A program made the position numbers and the translations under genes. A stretch of DNA of 64,000 bases. Origin: Pseudisothecium myosuroides (lineage: Eukaryota > Streptophyta > Bryopsida > Hypnales > Lembophyllaceae). Location: the NCBI GenBank assembly GCA_951799445.1, contig OX637292.1:12713296-12777295 (forward strand). The letters run 5' to 3'. The notes below the pieces were generated by a model. The model had not been told where the DNA came from. It did no database searches and saw nothing but the letters and a program-made list of their open reading frames with translations. Positions 12,656 to 24,754 of this stretch are shown here, piece by piece (position 1 is the stretch's first letter; each line of letters opens with the position of its first letter).

Positions 12656-14422
12656 TCAAGTGTAGACCAAGTTCCGTCCGTTTTTGCATTCCCAGCGCAG
12701 TCGCCATGTCCTCTTGAATGGCAGCCCCCCCTCGACGCCAGCATCATCTTCGTCACCTCCCTCGGTCGGCAAACCCTCATCTCGTAAGACTTGAAGGAAA
12801 TGTTCCACTTCGTAATGGGATTGCCGAAGCAAAACATTGTGCAAAATACCGCAGCAGATGATGACGTCGGGTAGAAAAGTGACAGACAAATCCGACTTGT
12901 CTAGCAGCTCCCGAAAAGATTGCTTCAAAATGCCAAAGGCATTTTCTACAACGCACCGGCCCCTTCTCAACTTCTTGTTGAAGAGAGACTCTGCAACAGA
13001 CTGATCAGCTCGGGCTCTGTGAGGTACCATCAACCAAGGGAGAAGAGGATACCCAGAATCACCAAGCAGGTAAGGTGTGAAATCATTCACTGATTGTGTA
13101 GCGTCCATGATATTGCCATTCATGGCCAAAGTATGTAAGGACGATCTACGGAGCATTCGGTTGTCATTGGTAGAACCGGGCATCCCGACGTAAAGATCCA
13201 AGAAACGTTTGTCGCTGTCGACCACGGCCTGACAATTCATATTGTAACCGCCAGACTTAAAGTAAAAGTAGTCGGCAGCACCGAATTGGGGCTTTGATAT
13301 TGAGACATGCATTCCGTCAATAGAACCTACAACAGCAGGCAAAGAGCAGAGTGTAAGGAACTTCTCTTGAGTTTCTCGCAGCCTATCCCCAGTCGGCCAA
13401 GAGATCTCGTGCTTCATGGTGATGTTGATGGCGTTCACCACTTCTCGCAAAATCTTGGACACCGTGCTCCGTCCTATTGCAAACATCTCACTACAAATGG
13501 TGAAATTTGCACCGTGAGTTAGTTTGAATAGTGTACAACAAACTCGAATAAGCACTGGGATAGCTAGTCGGTACTTTGTGTTTTTCTTCGCCACATGTGG
13601 TTTCAAGACCTCTGACAGGGCAAACACGGAGGGCTTCGTCATTCTGAACATCGAAACCCAGCGATGGCTGTCGTACTGTTCCAAGAGGAATCGAGAGAAC
13701 CACGTCGTGGAGCGGGGCTTCATCCAAAATGCAACATCATCGTCCAAGAAGGTGAAGGCAGTACAGAATCGGAAATTGTGAAGGGTGTTCATCATGAGAG
13801 CCAACGTATCGGTCAGTGGACGCTGCACATTGTCGACAATGGCTGACAGTGCCTCATCGGAATCCTCATCAGATTCCTCCTCCATTTCGGGCACTGGTAG
13901 CGCACTCTCATTAGTATTCAGGAGCAGTGACAAGAGCCACAGAGTGAACGCCACCACATTCGTAGGGGTGCAGAATTGATCCATTAATCCAACGTTCAAG
14001 CCAACGGAAGAAGCCTGCGGAATGAAAAAAAAAAAATTACCACAACATGCTCTGGAGTGGAAGGCGAAACCCTTGTCCATGACGGGAAGGGCAAGACGAT
14101 AGAACCCTACGAGCAATCGGAGCGCAGAGAGGGACGGCGAAGTTCCTGCTTTCATTCGATAGAAATCAGACTAAATCATACTGCATTTTCGGAAATTCAA
14201 AATGAACAATGTGAACGGAAGTGCATAGCGTACCTGGTCTTTGCTTGTGGCTTTCGAAGTGGGCAAAATCAATGACGACGTTTTTGTCCTGCAGACGCTG
14301 TAGCACCACCGCGAGCGACAGAGCAATGGAGAGCAGCAAGGAGCGGAGAAGAAGTTGATCAAGGCAGAAAACCACAGAAGCAAATGGACAAGCAGCGCAG
14401 ACAAAGCAGGAGAAGAGAACAA
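12656..14422 (-). CDS. PIF/Harbinger DDE transposase (HARBI1-like)
   Basis: Cuts and reinserts the element. The long frame runs 14,155-12,656. All three acidic catalytic residues are visible: D in GSIDGMHV (codon 13,318-13,316), D in LLGDSGYPLL (13,060-13,058) and E in RCVVENAFGILK (12,946-12,944), with 37 residues between the second D and E, the family spacing. Upstream, a long T tract ending in CAG at 14,015 is a strong acceptor, and CAG/GTACGC at 14,234 a good donor. Removing 14,233-14,015 joins, in phase, a 63-codon exon starting at 14,422 to the body (about 515 residues). Alternatives are an unspliced start at 14,155 or initiation at the MDQF methionine (13,984). No internal stop or frameshift is seen. 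The gene converges on the Myb gene, as in other Harbinger elements. Confidence 0.92.
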
Positions 14423-14754
14423 TTCAGGAACTCAAGCGCAGGGGAGAATCGCAAAATGCTGAGGAAGAGGAGCTTCAAACTGAAGCTCAACGTCCTTCTC
14501 TTCCGAAGCAAGTGAGAGCGACAACCTCGGCCCCTGTCTGTGGGCCTCACCACTACAATCCCATCAGAGGTGGGAACGCCCTGATCACATCCCAACGACG
14601 TGGCCGTAAAATGAATTAACAACCTGTCACTGTAAACGCCTACTTAGCATTTCTTATCACTGTAAATCCTGAACCTGCTGCAGCCCCTAAACCGTGTGAA
14701 CCCAAAGTGACTTTTTTAAATCACTGTAATTACCTAAATACTGGGAGTCTTTCA

Positions 14755-14777
14755 TAAGGCCAAGTGGGAAGGTCCCT
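14755..14777 (-). repeat. Harbinger right terminal inverted repeat
   Basis: Inverse partner of 9,641-9,663, followed directly by the TTA target duplicate at 14,778-14,780. Confidence 0.9.
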
Positions 14778-14929
14778 TTATTAAATAAGAGAGTGCAGGA
14801 ACAGTTAGGTGACTAACTATTTAAAGGTTCCAATTTTTATCCAAAATCATATCTATCTTGACGATATATATTCATATGGGATAAGGTAGGAGGCTGTAAA
14901 ATAGAGCGGGCATTAAGAACCGCCCCTAT

Positions 14930-15240
14930 AAGTGGTTGTGAAATGGACATGAATTGGTTCTAAAATTGACTAGTATAGTCATTGAATGAATCAAGGAAAA
15001 AAGCATTATTAATTGCAAGAGCCAATCATTCTCTTTGCTTTCCCCATTTTTATTTAGAATTGCATGTGAACCGTTTATGAAAGACCTAGGGTCACAAATA
15101 GGGACCTACAACCCAACTTGTTTAAAAATTCATAAGTAATTCAAAAATGCTCGGAAAAATACGAAACCACTTGGGTTAGAATCCTAGTCAATTTCTCTAT
15201 GTCTGAAAAATGAGCTAAAAATATTCCCATCCAAGGAAAT
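14930..15240 (+). repeat. Dispersed repeat, copy 1 (partner at 30,740-31,030)
   Basis: Shares collinear blocks with 30,740-31,030, for example AAAATTCATAAGTAATTCAA, GAAAAATACGAAACCA and CTGAAAAATGAGCTA. Non-coding and diverged; probably an old transposon fragment of unknown class. Between it and the next kinase fragment there is a 24-bp A tract near 15,362-15,386 and no gene. Confidence 0.65.
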
Positions 15241-15720
15241 ACATAAAAAAGGCGGACCAGCCCTTAGACGCTCCATTTCTGAGCCTCCTACCTTAGTATG
15301 TATGATAACAACAGTAGACTTTGTAAAAAAGGCTTAACACCTAGAATTTTAAGTCTAAAAAAGAAAAAAAAAAAAAAAAAAAAAAATTGAAAATATATTT
15401 TTCGGACAGCCGATACCACTGTTCACAGCATGGGGACAGATTGGGGAACGGGCCTGAAACGGCCCTCTCTTGGCCCCAAATTCCTTCTAATGTGGAGAGT
15501 AGACTTAAAATTAGATTAAGTTGGTGGGAGTCTATCTAAAAATCTTTAAGTTGTGCCCTTGGTTGTGATTAAATCTACTAGTTGTAAAAAGCCCTATTTG
15601 AAATTCTCCCTAGGAACGAATTAATATACTATTGGGTAGTTTTAAATAAATTATAATTATCCTATTTCTACAATTACCAAAAGAGTTGGTAAGAATCCTA
15701 AGGAAGAAGAAATTGGTGCG

Positions 15721-16113
15721 ATGAATTTAGGGACGCAATTGAAGAAATCAAGCTTGTCTCAAATTTTAAAGAATCTTGTTCCATTTTTTGGATGTGGGAT
15801 AAGTAAAAACATTGATGAGAATCCTAATAAAGATGAAACTGGTAAGATGCATTTGGTGATGGAACTCATGGAAAAAAGCTTGTCGTCCATATTGAAGAAA
15901 GCAAAAATACCTTTACCCTATCCTCTTGCAATTGACATCATGCACCAAATTGCAAAAGGTGTGTATTACCTTCATGACATGCAAGTTGTTCATCTTGACT
16001 TGAAACTTGATAACGTGTTGTCAAGTTCAATACCTATGGAGGATTTGAATCCTTGTTGCATATTCAAGGTCACCGACTATGGAATTCAAGTCTTTTTTGT
16101 GCTTTTGTTGTAG
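15721..16113 (+). pseudogene. Protein kinase pseudogene fragment, central catalytic part
   Basis: Open frame overlapping the family region of the 6.2-kb relic: both contain a version of NLV(P/Q)FFGCGI, with about one base in six different. This is therefore a diverged paralogue, not the other half of the same exon. Visible kinase features are a hinge segment (HLVMELMEKSLSSIL), a catalytic loop VVHLDLKLDNVL with HLD instead of HRD (a non-RD type), and TDYG in place of DFG. The frame then loses similarity (VFFVLLL, stop). The N-lobe glycine loop and the C-lobe are missing. The first ~20 residues may be unrelated sequence, so the 5' limit is uncertain. Confidence 0.7.
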
Positions 16114-17958
16114 ACATTGGCTTCAACTACCTCCACAAAAGTGTCAACCAGTTACAAAAGAAGCACAACTAAACTCTTGTCAATTTCAAATAGAAGATTA
16201 TGTATATGCCCATATCAAGTGCTTCTTGTGTAAAGCATACATTTTCACACGTTGAAGGCAATACTCTATGAATCATAAAAAGCACTGTCTACTAAATCCA
16301 AAGGTCTTCAAAGCAAATCTTTTATGAGATTGCTAGTGTTGTACGCTTATTTTTTGCGCATTTTTCAAATCTCACTATTAATGACATTGTATTCACTATA
16401 TCAAGAAACTCTAAATTGTTTCAAGAAACTCTAAATTCTCGCAATATTAACAATGGTTAGTCCTAATTTTTTGCACACCTTTTGTCTATCAATCATTCTT
16501 CAATTAATTTGGACAATTACTGTCTCTAGAACAACTCCTCTGTCCTTAACAATCCCACATCTGTGAAGATTATGTCTATATTCTTGTTCTCATGTCACAA
16601 AAACAGCTCTAAGACCTACAGGGTTAAAAATGTGATCCTGAACATTCACAAAGGACTTGGTTTTCTAAAAACTTGGCTATGAGATGACTGTTTCCTTCTC
16701 TTCTATTTCAGATCTTCTTTAGAGGAAGACGTAAAAACAAATATAATTTCAATACAAGAGTTTGAAGCATAAGTAGCGCAGTTTCAATGAACTAAACTAC
16801 AGAGAGGATGAAACCCCGTAATGCTAGCCCTCCTTAATTGCTAAAGAATTCTATTTAATAGGTATGCAACCTATACAATTAAGCGCAAAAACTAATCCTT
16901 AAACTCAAAGTGCGGCACTGCATATTGAAGTCTAGAACTTTGAATGTAATGATCTTTTAGCATTGATTGAAAATTTGAAGGTAGAACAACTACATGATCA
17001 ATCAAGATCAAGTAGTTCCTACACTAAAAACTAGATTTAGTGTCACCTATACTAATTGATTTAAGAATGTTATAACTTTTCACCCTCAGTGAATGTTTTT
17101 ATCAATTTTGTTTACAAATATCTTCTTCTTTGCGTACTATCAATTTATATGCTCTTGATAAAAATATTCATCTATTATAAAAAGTAATAACCTTGCATAA
17201 GTAATTAGTATGGATGACACTAAATATAGTTTTTGATGTGGTAGAATTAACAGATCAAGTGCCAAATATAATTTTCAATGGAATAGATTTTAATTGGTGG
17301 TTACTAATTCCACATTTATGAACATAAACATAAAGAACATGACAATCAAATCAAGAACATGGTCATTGAATAAAAACAATTTATCAAAAATAAATTGGGA
17401 GTTCATACCTACATGGCCATCATATGGCTCGTAAGGCACTAACTTGCATAAATTTATGATAACCATGTCTTGAATGCTACTAATTAATCCAATAAAGTAA
17501 GTACACCTAGAACTGCACAGTTAAGCTTTGTGGCATGACAATATGCTTTAGAAAATGAACAACAATTTTTGTACATAGATGAAGGACTGTGAATAAAAAT
17601 GCAAGTGGTTCTATAATTTTTGGACACATTCTGAATTAGTTACAAATTTTCAAAGATACAAGGTCTAGGGTGCTAAAAGTGTCATCTAGGTGATGCCAAA
17701 ATCAATTTGATGCACATAAAGAGATGTCAAAGGGAAGAAGTTAAAACAACGGAAAGTGCATCCAAAATGGACCACTTATGAGGTTGCCACCTCCACAATT
17801 CTATTAATAGAGCTACACACTACTCGAAATGGGCCTAAACTCCATCTTACACTTGTCTTTTAATGTAAACCATTTTCAATTTTCCTTCCAAATCATTTTT
17901 TCTTCCAAAATAGGGTCAATTTTGAAGTGCAGTCCATTTAGGTGCAGTTACCTTACAT
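16114..17958. other. Gene-free stretch
   Basis: Many stops in all frames, no recognisable domain or RNA gene; may include eroded C-lobe sequence of the kinase relic just after 16,113. It ends at the TTA target of the nested MITE pair. Confidence 0.5.
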
Positions 17959-17961
17959 TTA

Positions 17962-18824
17962 GAGCATCTCCTTGCAGCCCTTCGGTTATCCCTTCTTCTC
18001 TAATATTTGAATGAAAAGCAATCAAATCTAGTATATGTTAGACTCAACCTTCACTTAGAGCATCTCCACCGGGGCACGCTACACTGCCCCGGCAAGTGGT
18101 TTACTAGGCCCGTTTGGTTTTATGTGACCTACCAGTTGGAGATTTTCAATTTTGTCAACCCAGGCCACAACAAATTCCAGCCACCACACTTCAAGTTGCA
18201 GTGGCTTGGCCATTTGACTTATGTCACGCTATGACACAAAAATAATTAATTGGACCTACTTTTGATGAGGGTGGGCATTGAATTAGCTCTGCATTTATCC
18301 AAGGCAACTCAAAAATACTTGGTGTGTAGCCCATAGCGAATCAAGTGATTTCTTTTGAATTGTCGTGATTTGTTGCTAGAGATCCTGGCCTTGGAAATTA
18401 ATGGGTCTGTTAGCTTGTCATGAATTTCAACATTGGAATTTGAATTCATCCCGTGAATTGGTGGGGGAGCGATACAAAAGAGGGCCCTTCCTCTGGTTTG
18501 GAACACGTCAATTGTTGAAAACTGACACCATTCCCCCGTGTACCGGTGGAGATGCTCTTACCCCCAAAATAAGCCATATTTGAAACATATTTTCTTGGGA
18601 TTAGCAAGTCATCGTAATAAATGATAGTTTATTTAAGTTGCTTTTGCAAGTTTTGTGACTTGTGATTAGTTGAGAGTATATTTTTGGGAATTGTGTGACT
18701 TGTGATTGGTTGGAAGTATATTTTATGGAGTTGTAGTGTTGGGAATACAAATGGCCATCCCCTTTACATTCGACAGATCTCCATTCAAAGAGCCAGGATA
18801 GCTACAGGGCTGCAGGAGATGCTC
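17962..18824. mobile_element. Tourist-like MITE interrupted by a second MITE
   Basis: Outer element with ends GAGCATCTCCTTGCAGCCC and its inverse (GGGCTGCAGGAGATGCTC), flanked by TTA at 17,959-17,961 and 18,825-18,827. Removing the 500-bp insert and its duplicated TTA (18,055-18,557) leaves ~360 bp collinear with the element at 2,697-3,046. PIF/Harbinger type by TSD and terminal pattern. It has no coding capacity. Confidence 0.85.
18058..18557. mobile_element. Nested Tourist-like MITE, 500 bp
   Basis: Ends are GAGCATCTCCACCGG and the exact inverse CCGGTGGAGATGCTC, flanked by TTA at 18,055-18,057 and 18,558-18,560. The terminal 10 bases equal those of the surrounding MITE but the interior is unrelated, so it is a second subfamily that used a TTA inside the first. 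It must be younger than its host element. Interior non-coding. Confidence 0.88.
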
Positions 18825-18827
18825 TTA

Positions 18828-19814
18828 TGGGCCGTAAACTATCGCATGTCGTCACTGGACTCCATCCGATTCGTCCAGGCTGCTCACTGAAGATGAGCAG
18901 GTGTCCTCTCATAGCCTCCCCTGTAATCACACCCAAGTAACACAATATGATTGGCACCTAACTCTCATTTCATGGTCAGATATCATACAAGTTCATACCA
19001 TAGCTGAAAATAGTAAACATCTATCAACATTTTTCAGATGTTTGGAAGCACATAACACATGCACTGCAAAAACCTATAATTTTCCATTATTTTAATTTTG
19101 AACGTGTACTCCAAATAAATAAAAGTGCCACTGGAATGAGTTTACTACCATAAAGTATTTTGTAATAAGATAACACCGGTGGATAGAAACAATTATCAGC
19201 ATTGGATTGAAAACCCATTATACCTCCAAGGATACATTCATCGTCATCGAGTTCTATCTTGCGCATGTTGAAACACGTTCTGTTTATTCTGACGCCCTGT
19301 AGAAATACAATTCAATAGGTTGTTTCAGGTATGATAATCAATAGTATAATTTAGATTCAATGGATCCCTTCAAGTGGCATAATATATAACATAACTATCA
19401 TAATAATATATAACAGTGAGCTCTGTTGTCTTTCCTTTGATGAAATGATGTGAAATATTTCACATTCTAAAAGAACAAGTAATATTTCACACAAGAGTTG
19501 TCAGCAACACACAAACACCACCATAGTGCTTAACATTGAATCCAAGTAAAAAAGAAGCATCGAGGATATAAAGATTAATTTTAAATTAGTAAGCAAAAAA
19601 TTATAGAGAACAAGGTATTTAGCCACTTTTTTGCTTTTCTTCAAAAACTATTTACTGTTTTGTGTTTAGGTATGAAGAAGGCAATTCTTTACATACATAT
19701 TGGGTTGAAGGAGGTGAAACAAATAATGTGGGATATGTAAATTAGAATTGGAATAGGAGCTCAACTGCTCACTTAGATATGTCAAATTAAAGAAAAAATT
19801 GTATTTAAAGTATA
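18828..19814. other. Gene-free stretch
   Basis: No coding or RNA gene recognised. Confidence 0.5.
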
Positions 19815-20150
19815 ATTTCAAACATAATTTAGGCACAGTAAAATAGTTTTTTTTCAAAAAAATTTGAACTAAAAAAAGCTTGTAAATCAAATTAAATTTC
19901 ATATCCAAAAATCCGTTTGAGATTTTAAGCCTTCAATCAAAAGTTATGAACAAATTTCAGAGAGGGGTTGAGAAGGACATTTTCTTTGACATTTTCAAAC
20001 ATCCTCTTTGAATTTTGTTCATAGCTTTTAATTAGAGGCTTGAAATCTCAAACGGAGTTTTGGAGATGAAAGTTAGTTTGATTTATCAACTTTTTATGAT
20101 TCAAAGTTTTTTGAAAACAATTATTCTACTATGCCTAAATGAGGGCTGAG
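19815..20150. repeat. Long foldback (hairpin) element
   Basis: Two arms of about 140-150 bp in inverse orientation around a ~45-bp centre. Examples: CCGTTTGAGATTTTAAGCC at ~19,913 pairs with GGCTTGAAATCTCAAACGG at ~20,038, and ATAATTTAGGCA at ~19,824 pairs with TGCCTAAATGAG at ~20,133. Arms diverge by perhaps 15%. No target duplication is clear. Likely an old MITE or foldback element; a transcript would form a long hairpin. Confidence 0.75.
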
Positions 20151-21776
20151 ATTTTATTTTAAACATAATTCCTACTTTTGACTTAATTATGAGTGGTTGA
20201 GAAACTACAAATTCTAATTTACTTATTCGACATGGATTGTTCTACTTCCTACCACCCCATATGTATATAAAGAACTTCTCTTTTCACTTGGAAATCCAAA
20301 ATAAGATATTGATGGTAAATGGTTAAATTGCATTGGAATATTACTCAATGGACTTTTTGGGTTTTTTGGCAAACCAACTTTCTTTTCAATTATTTGTTGA
20401 TTTGTATATTTGATTCTAAAATTAGCAAAAGAAAATAAAGCACACCATAAATGTATTGCCACTATGTCAGTACCAAGCTTACATCAATGATGTACAGATG
20501 AATCTTGTAAACGAGGATTCCAAAGAAGAAAAGGCTACTAAATGTTATGTACCCACTGGCGTACAAGAAAGGACTAACCTTTTTTGAGCTTCTTAGAATT
20601 TGCTCAAAGCTAAACAAAAATCCCAAGTTTTGATAAGTTTTATCAATTTAAAAAAAATTCTTAACATGCAAATCCAAACTAATTGTGTTGTGAATCACAA
20701 AGCAAAAGAAATCACAACAATATCACTTATAGATTGAAAGATTATAATGCTTAATCAAGAGGGTGCTAAAAGTGTGCAAGTGATTTGAAGTCTTTCAATC
20801 CTCATTTGATGAAAAAAATATGAGGTTAAAGGATATAACATGCATAACCATAATCAAAATACAACTTCTCAAAATCTATTCTCATATAGTTTTTTTAAAT
20901 GAATTTTCAATGTGATTTTTTCTTCACGATCTGCTACATTTGAGGCTCATCTCCAAGAGCCTTCAACACAAAATAATAAAGATTTGCAATGAACATCCAT
21001 TCACAAAATCGTCAATTGAAAAATCATAAACAACTTTTTTCAATATAGGATTTTCGATATTTAAATTAGACGTTTAAGGATATTCAACTAAACAATAAAA
21101 TACCAAAAATAGTACTTTGGTAAGACTATACTCCGTATTTGACTTCCAAATTTAGCCGGCACCAAAGTTTGGTGCCTTGGGCATTTAGGGTTTAAGGGTG
21201 AAAAACTCAAAGTCGAAGAGTAAACGTCAAAAAATAATCCATGCGGCAAGTCAATGAGATATGCGTTCAGTACCTGAATGTATCATTGTGCATGAACTCT
21301 TAAAGTAATAATTCAGCTATATACGCACCCCTGAAGTAAGGTAATACTCTGGCTTTATGATGAAGTCAGATGTGGAACCGTCGTCAGCAAGAGACGAAAA
21401 CTTCATAATAAGATCTCCAAATTCCCTCACTAAGGATTTTCCTCTGCAGGTGCAAGGCAATTATCACAAATCCATAATGACATTTGAAGTCCTCCTAGAA
21501 TGGAGTCAATAGGATCATTAAGCTCCTAAAATCACCCATGCGAAGGGTTAACCATGCAACGAGGTGAGAAACTGTATCAGGCACGGCCTAGAAATATTAA
21601 GATCAGAAAAATGCAAATCATCAGTGCTGCTGCATAAATGAAATTCCCAAAAAACTAACTGACTTTTCCCTTTTGTCCCGCCAACATGATCGTTTACACG
21701 TGTTGCGAGTACGATCATCTTGGACTTTTAGGAAGTTCATTCTTCTAGCGTCCTCTTTGAGCTGTACCCTACACAT
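20151..21776. other. Gene-free stretch downstream of the protease gene
   Basis: AT-rich to about 21,200, then more mixed composition. The part nearest 21,776 may hold the 3' untranslated region or further eroded exons of the minus-strand protease gene; I could not assign an exon here. Confidence 0.4.
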
Positions 21777-24754
21777 TTAAAGAACATTAATCCAAAAACG
21801 CTTTGTCATTTGCGTTGCATTGAGCAGGGAGAGGAACGAACTATAGCTTGTTGAGTCATCAAAACTCCCTTCAAATGTACAGACAATCGTCGTTGTGCTA
21901 TCAAATGCCAATACATATAGTTGGTAATCGACTAGCAGCAAACTCTGAGAACCCAAGTGAGATATTAAAACTTTTAAGGTAAAGGCAGAACTCACAACGG
22001 AATCAATCTTCCAGAAAAGTGTTGGATGCAAGTAAGTGAGACCGGCGCCGGTATCAAAATCCATTCGCACCCCTCGCCTTACCATATTACCTGGTTCTCC
22101 TGTTCTCGACCTCAAATCAATATCCTTATCACGATAATGAATTCCCACCAGCTCCGCTACGTGCATTGCGGAGTTTTCCCTGTCGCTGTGCAGAGGACGC
22201 AAATAAGTTGCACAACTTCTCCCTGGAGTGTCAAGGTCCAGCCTAATCAATTGGCTCAGTGCATCTGTCTCTGCCAAGAGATACTTTGATTCTAATTTCT
22301 CAAAAAATAAGCAACAATTGTTGCTCTGAAAATTGAATATATTGAAAAAAATTACGTGGCATAAACAACCAATTAAGAGAACATGCGATACAGTTAGACA
22401 CTGTTCTTGAGGGTAGAGAACGTACATTGCATCATTAGTAGGATTGTGTACGACAGAGGTGGTCCAAATTGTACTGGCAGATTGCGTTGCGTATAAGTCT
22501 CCGAAGGAAATAAAACCGGCGCGCTCGAAAAATGGTGAACGAGGGCCACCTACTGGACGTGCTGGTTCCAAGCATACTGTAACCACGTACTCTGAGACGA
22601 GTCCCTGCAAATGCAATTGGCGAAGCCAACTAGAAGAATGAGGACTTAAGCCCAGAACCCCATCTGATGAACCATATGAAGTTGGTTCGTCCATAGTGTC
22701 ATCAACACTGTCTACGTCCTCCACCTCAAGGTTTGACCTTTTCCCCGCGTCAGCACATCTGCCAAAATTCATCTGTTTCATCTTCTACCGATGTAACAGC
22801 AATATACAGTATGTTCTTAAGATAATTTTCCAGAGTGCAATTCCGCTTCGGTGTTGACAATATAAAGCTGTAGCGACATCAATTGTTCTCAACAATTGTG
22901 CATCATCCATCAAGGTGCAGAGAAAAGCCTGTACAAGAAAAGCAAATTACCCAAATGCCATAGAAATTAGCACTCCAGGCGCATCGCTCAGGTCGAACTT
23001 GACATCAGCCTTGATTACAGAGCCTCGTGTTTCAGAGCCGTCTGTATATTTATGCTCAAAGAAGCATCTGAATTTGTTCATTTCCTCGCAACGGTACTCA
23101 CGACCTTCTTGAAAGTCCTCGCAAAGGCTCCGGTCTTCTTCACAGTTCAAGAAACTGTTTGCTGTAGGAAAGAACGGCCCACTATCTCCCTGCATTCAGA
23201 CGACGAACATTGCCTTATTCTAATTTCATACTACCAATCTGGTAGTATGCAATCTAGTCGACTGTTTCACAAAATGACCAGCATGATGCATGATGGTAAA
23301 GGATCATTACATCATTAAACTCACGTTCACGTGAATGAAGACAAATACATTGAAAGGTTAGAATCAATCAAGATGCCAGAGGTTCAAAAAGAGAGCATAC
23401 TTACCACCAGCTTACTACCTTGACAATTGACCCACGTGAGGCCAGACCCAGTGTCAGGTACCAAGAGATAATTGCGCGTTAATCCATAGTAGCCGATCGG
23501 TACTTCAGCCAATAACGGTTGTCTGCATTAAACAACCATCACAAACATTATACTCGGGCATAGGAACCTATTACACTCAGGCATAAGAAAACTCTAAATG
23601 AACCTCGCAGGAAGCTAGACAATATGCTAATTGTTAAGTTTGGCAATCCTCAAATGGAAGGCAATTGAAATGGATCTTTCTGTCCTTAAAAGTGGATTCA
23701 AACGGGAAACAAATATTCGGCATGTCCCTTTTCTATTCGAGTTCCAATTCTCGTATCCTTCTCTACTTCTGTCCTAACATATTGGAAGAAATAAAAAGCA
23801 AAGAAGCGCTAAACTATGCCCACATGAGGGTTGAAATTTTCATATGTCGTGTACACATCAAATGCCAGCTAGACGTCTGGAATCAAAATGCATGGCAGGG
23901 AACCTACAGAATACGATCAGACTCTCGCACTCCACCGACCACAGGCCATTTACGTCGCCTGAGAGCTGCACGGGTCGATGATGAAGCGTCTAGAGGATTT
24001 TCCATCGATTCATGGCCCCCCCTCCTTTTCTTGAACGAATCGAATTCTCGAGTAAGATCGTCACCGACGACTTGTCCGTCCAAAAGTTGCTCCTCCTGCT
24101 CCTCTTCATCGAATATTTCCTGCGGAGTCGAGACTCTGGTCTCCAGAAGACCCCGTTGTCTTCTCTGATGCACTGGAGCCAAAGCAGTAACGTTCCTGTT
24201 GCGAGCTTGTGAATACCGAAATAGTTCCAACACAAACGCTCGACGGGGCACGCTTTCCGTAGAGATCGAGGGAGGAGTGCGAAACCTTGTTAGAGTCCAA
24301 GCCACAAACCACGAAATGAGAAACAGACCGAGAATGTTGACAGCCCTTCTGCTAATTCGAACTTGACTCCCAATCAAACTCTGCATCCATGTCCATGACT
24401 GCAACAAATCATCTCCGTGCCTGAGTTGTTCAAACCGACATAAACCACCTGTCGTAGTCTAATAACCGGAGTACCTTATCAGTTTCGGATAGATTAAATA
24501 ATATCTCAACATACCGTTGTTTTTCGAAAATCTAGTTTTCCAATTGTAGAAAATTGAATAGAAATTTTTGAATGATCAAGATTATGACTAAAGCGAAATT
24601 CTATTATTAGAAAATAGAATACATTTGTCCGAACTGACGGAAATGGTAAGGTCCCGCGGTTCAACAAACTTGAAAATCATTTCTGCACCTGATTAGGGTT
24701 GTAGTAGCATTCTTCTTGACGACATCGACCGCGCCAGGAAATGCCGTCCCTCAT
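21777..24754 (-). CDS. Aspartic protease-like gene (A1 family, nepenthesin type), about 6-7 exons
   Basis: Predicted membrane-anchored or secreted aspartyl protease. Exons inferred from splice sites: 24,754-24,689; 24,398 to ~23,920; 23,522-23,405; 23,189-22,951; 22,758-22,426; then ~22,300-21,972 and ~21,920 onward. The first exons join in phase and give a Tyr/Asn-rich start followed by a hydrophobic anchor (ILGLFLISWFVAW). The first catalytic motif is VPDTGSGLTWVNC (D at 23,455), then YTDGSETRG, a family-typical AFGCADAG created exactly at the exon 4/5 junction, GVLGLSP, GFISFGDLY, and the second catalytic motif MDFDTGAGLTYL (D at 22,055). The donor of exon 2 is unclear. Between FWKIDSV and LLLVDYQLYV about 50 residues usual in the family are missing, leaving a 51-bp pseudo-intron, so activity is doubtful. 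Confidence 0.8.

Larger units (their letters stand above)
9641..14777. mobile_element. Complete PIF/Harbinger DNA transposon
   Basis: A 5,137-bp element flanked by TTA on both sides (9,638-9,640 and 14,778-14,780), as expected for PIF/Harbinger insertion at TWA. The termini are 23-bp inverted repeats (9,641-9,663 and 14,755-14,777) matching at 20 of 23 positions around the core CCTTCCCACTTGGC. Inside are the two genes that define the superfamily: a Myb/trihelix protein on + (10,417-12,480) and a DDE transposase on - (14,422-12,656), facing each other with 175 bp between stop codons. Both frames are open. The right subterminal region carries CACTGTAA three times (near 14,628, 14,658 and 14,721), possible binding sites. 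Intact ends, target site and open genes suggest a fairly young, possibly autonomous copy. Confidence 0.93.

Noticed and set aside
23665..24168. 167-codon + frame
   Set aside because: Antisense of the protease exon 2, which carries the coherent protein.
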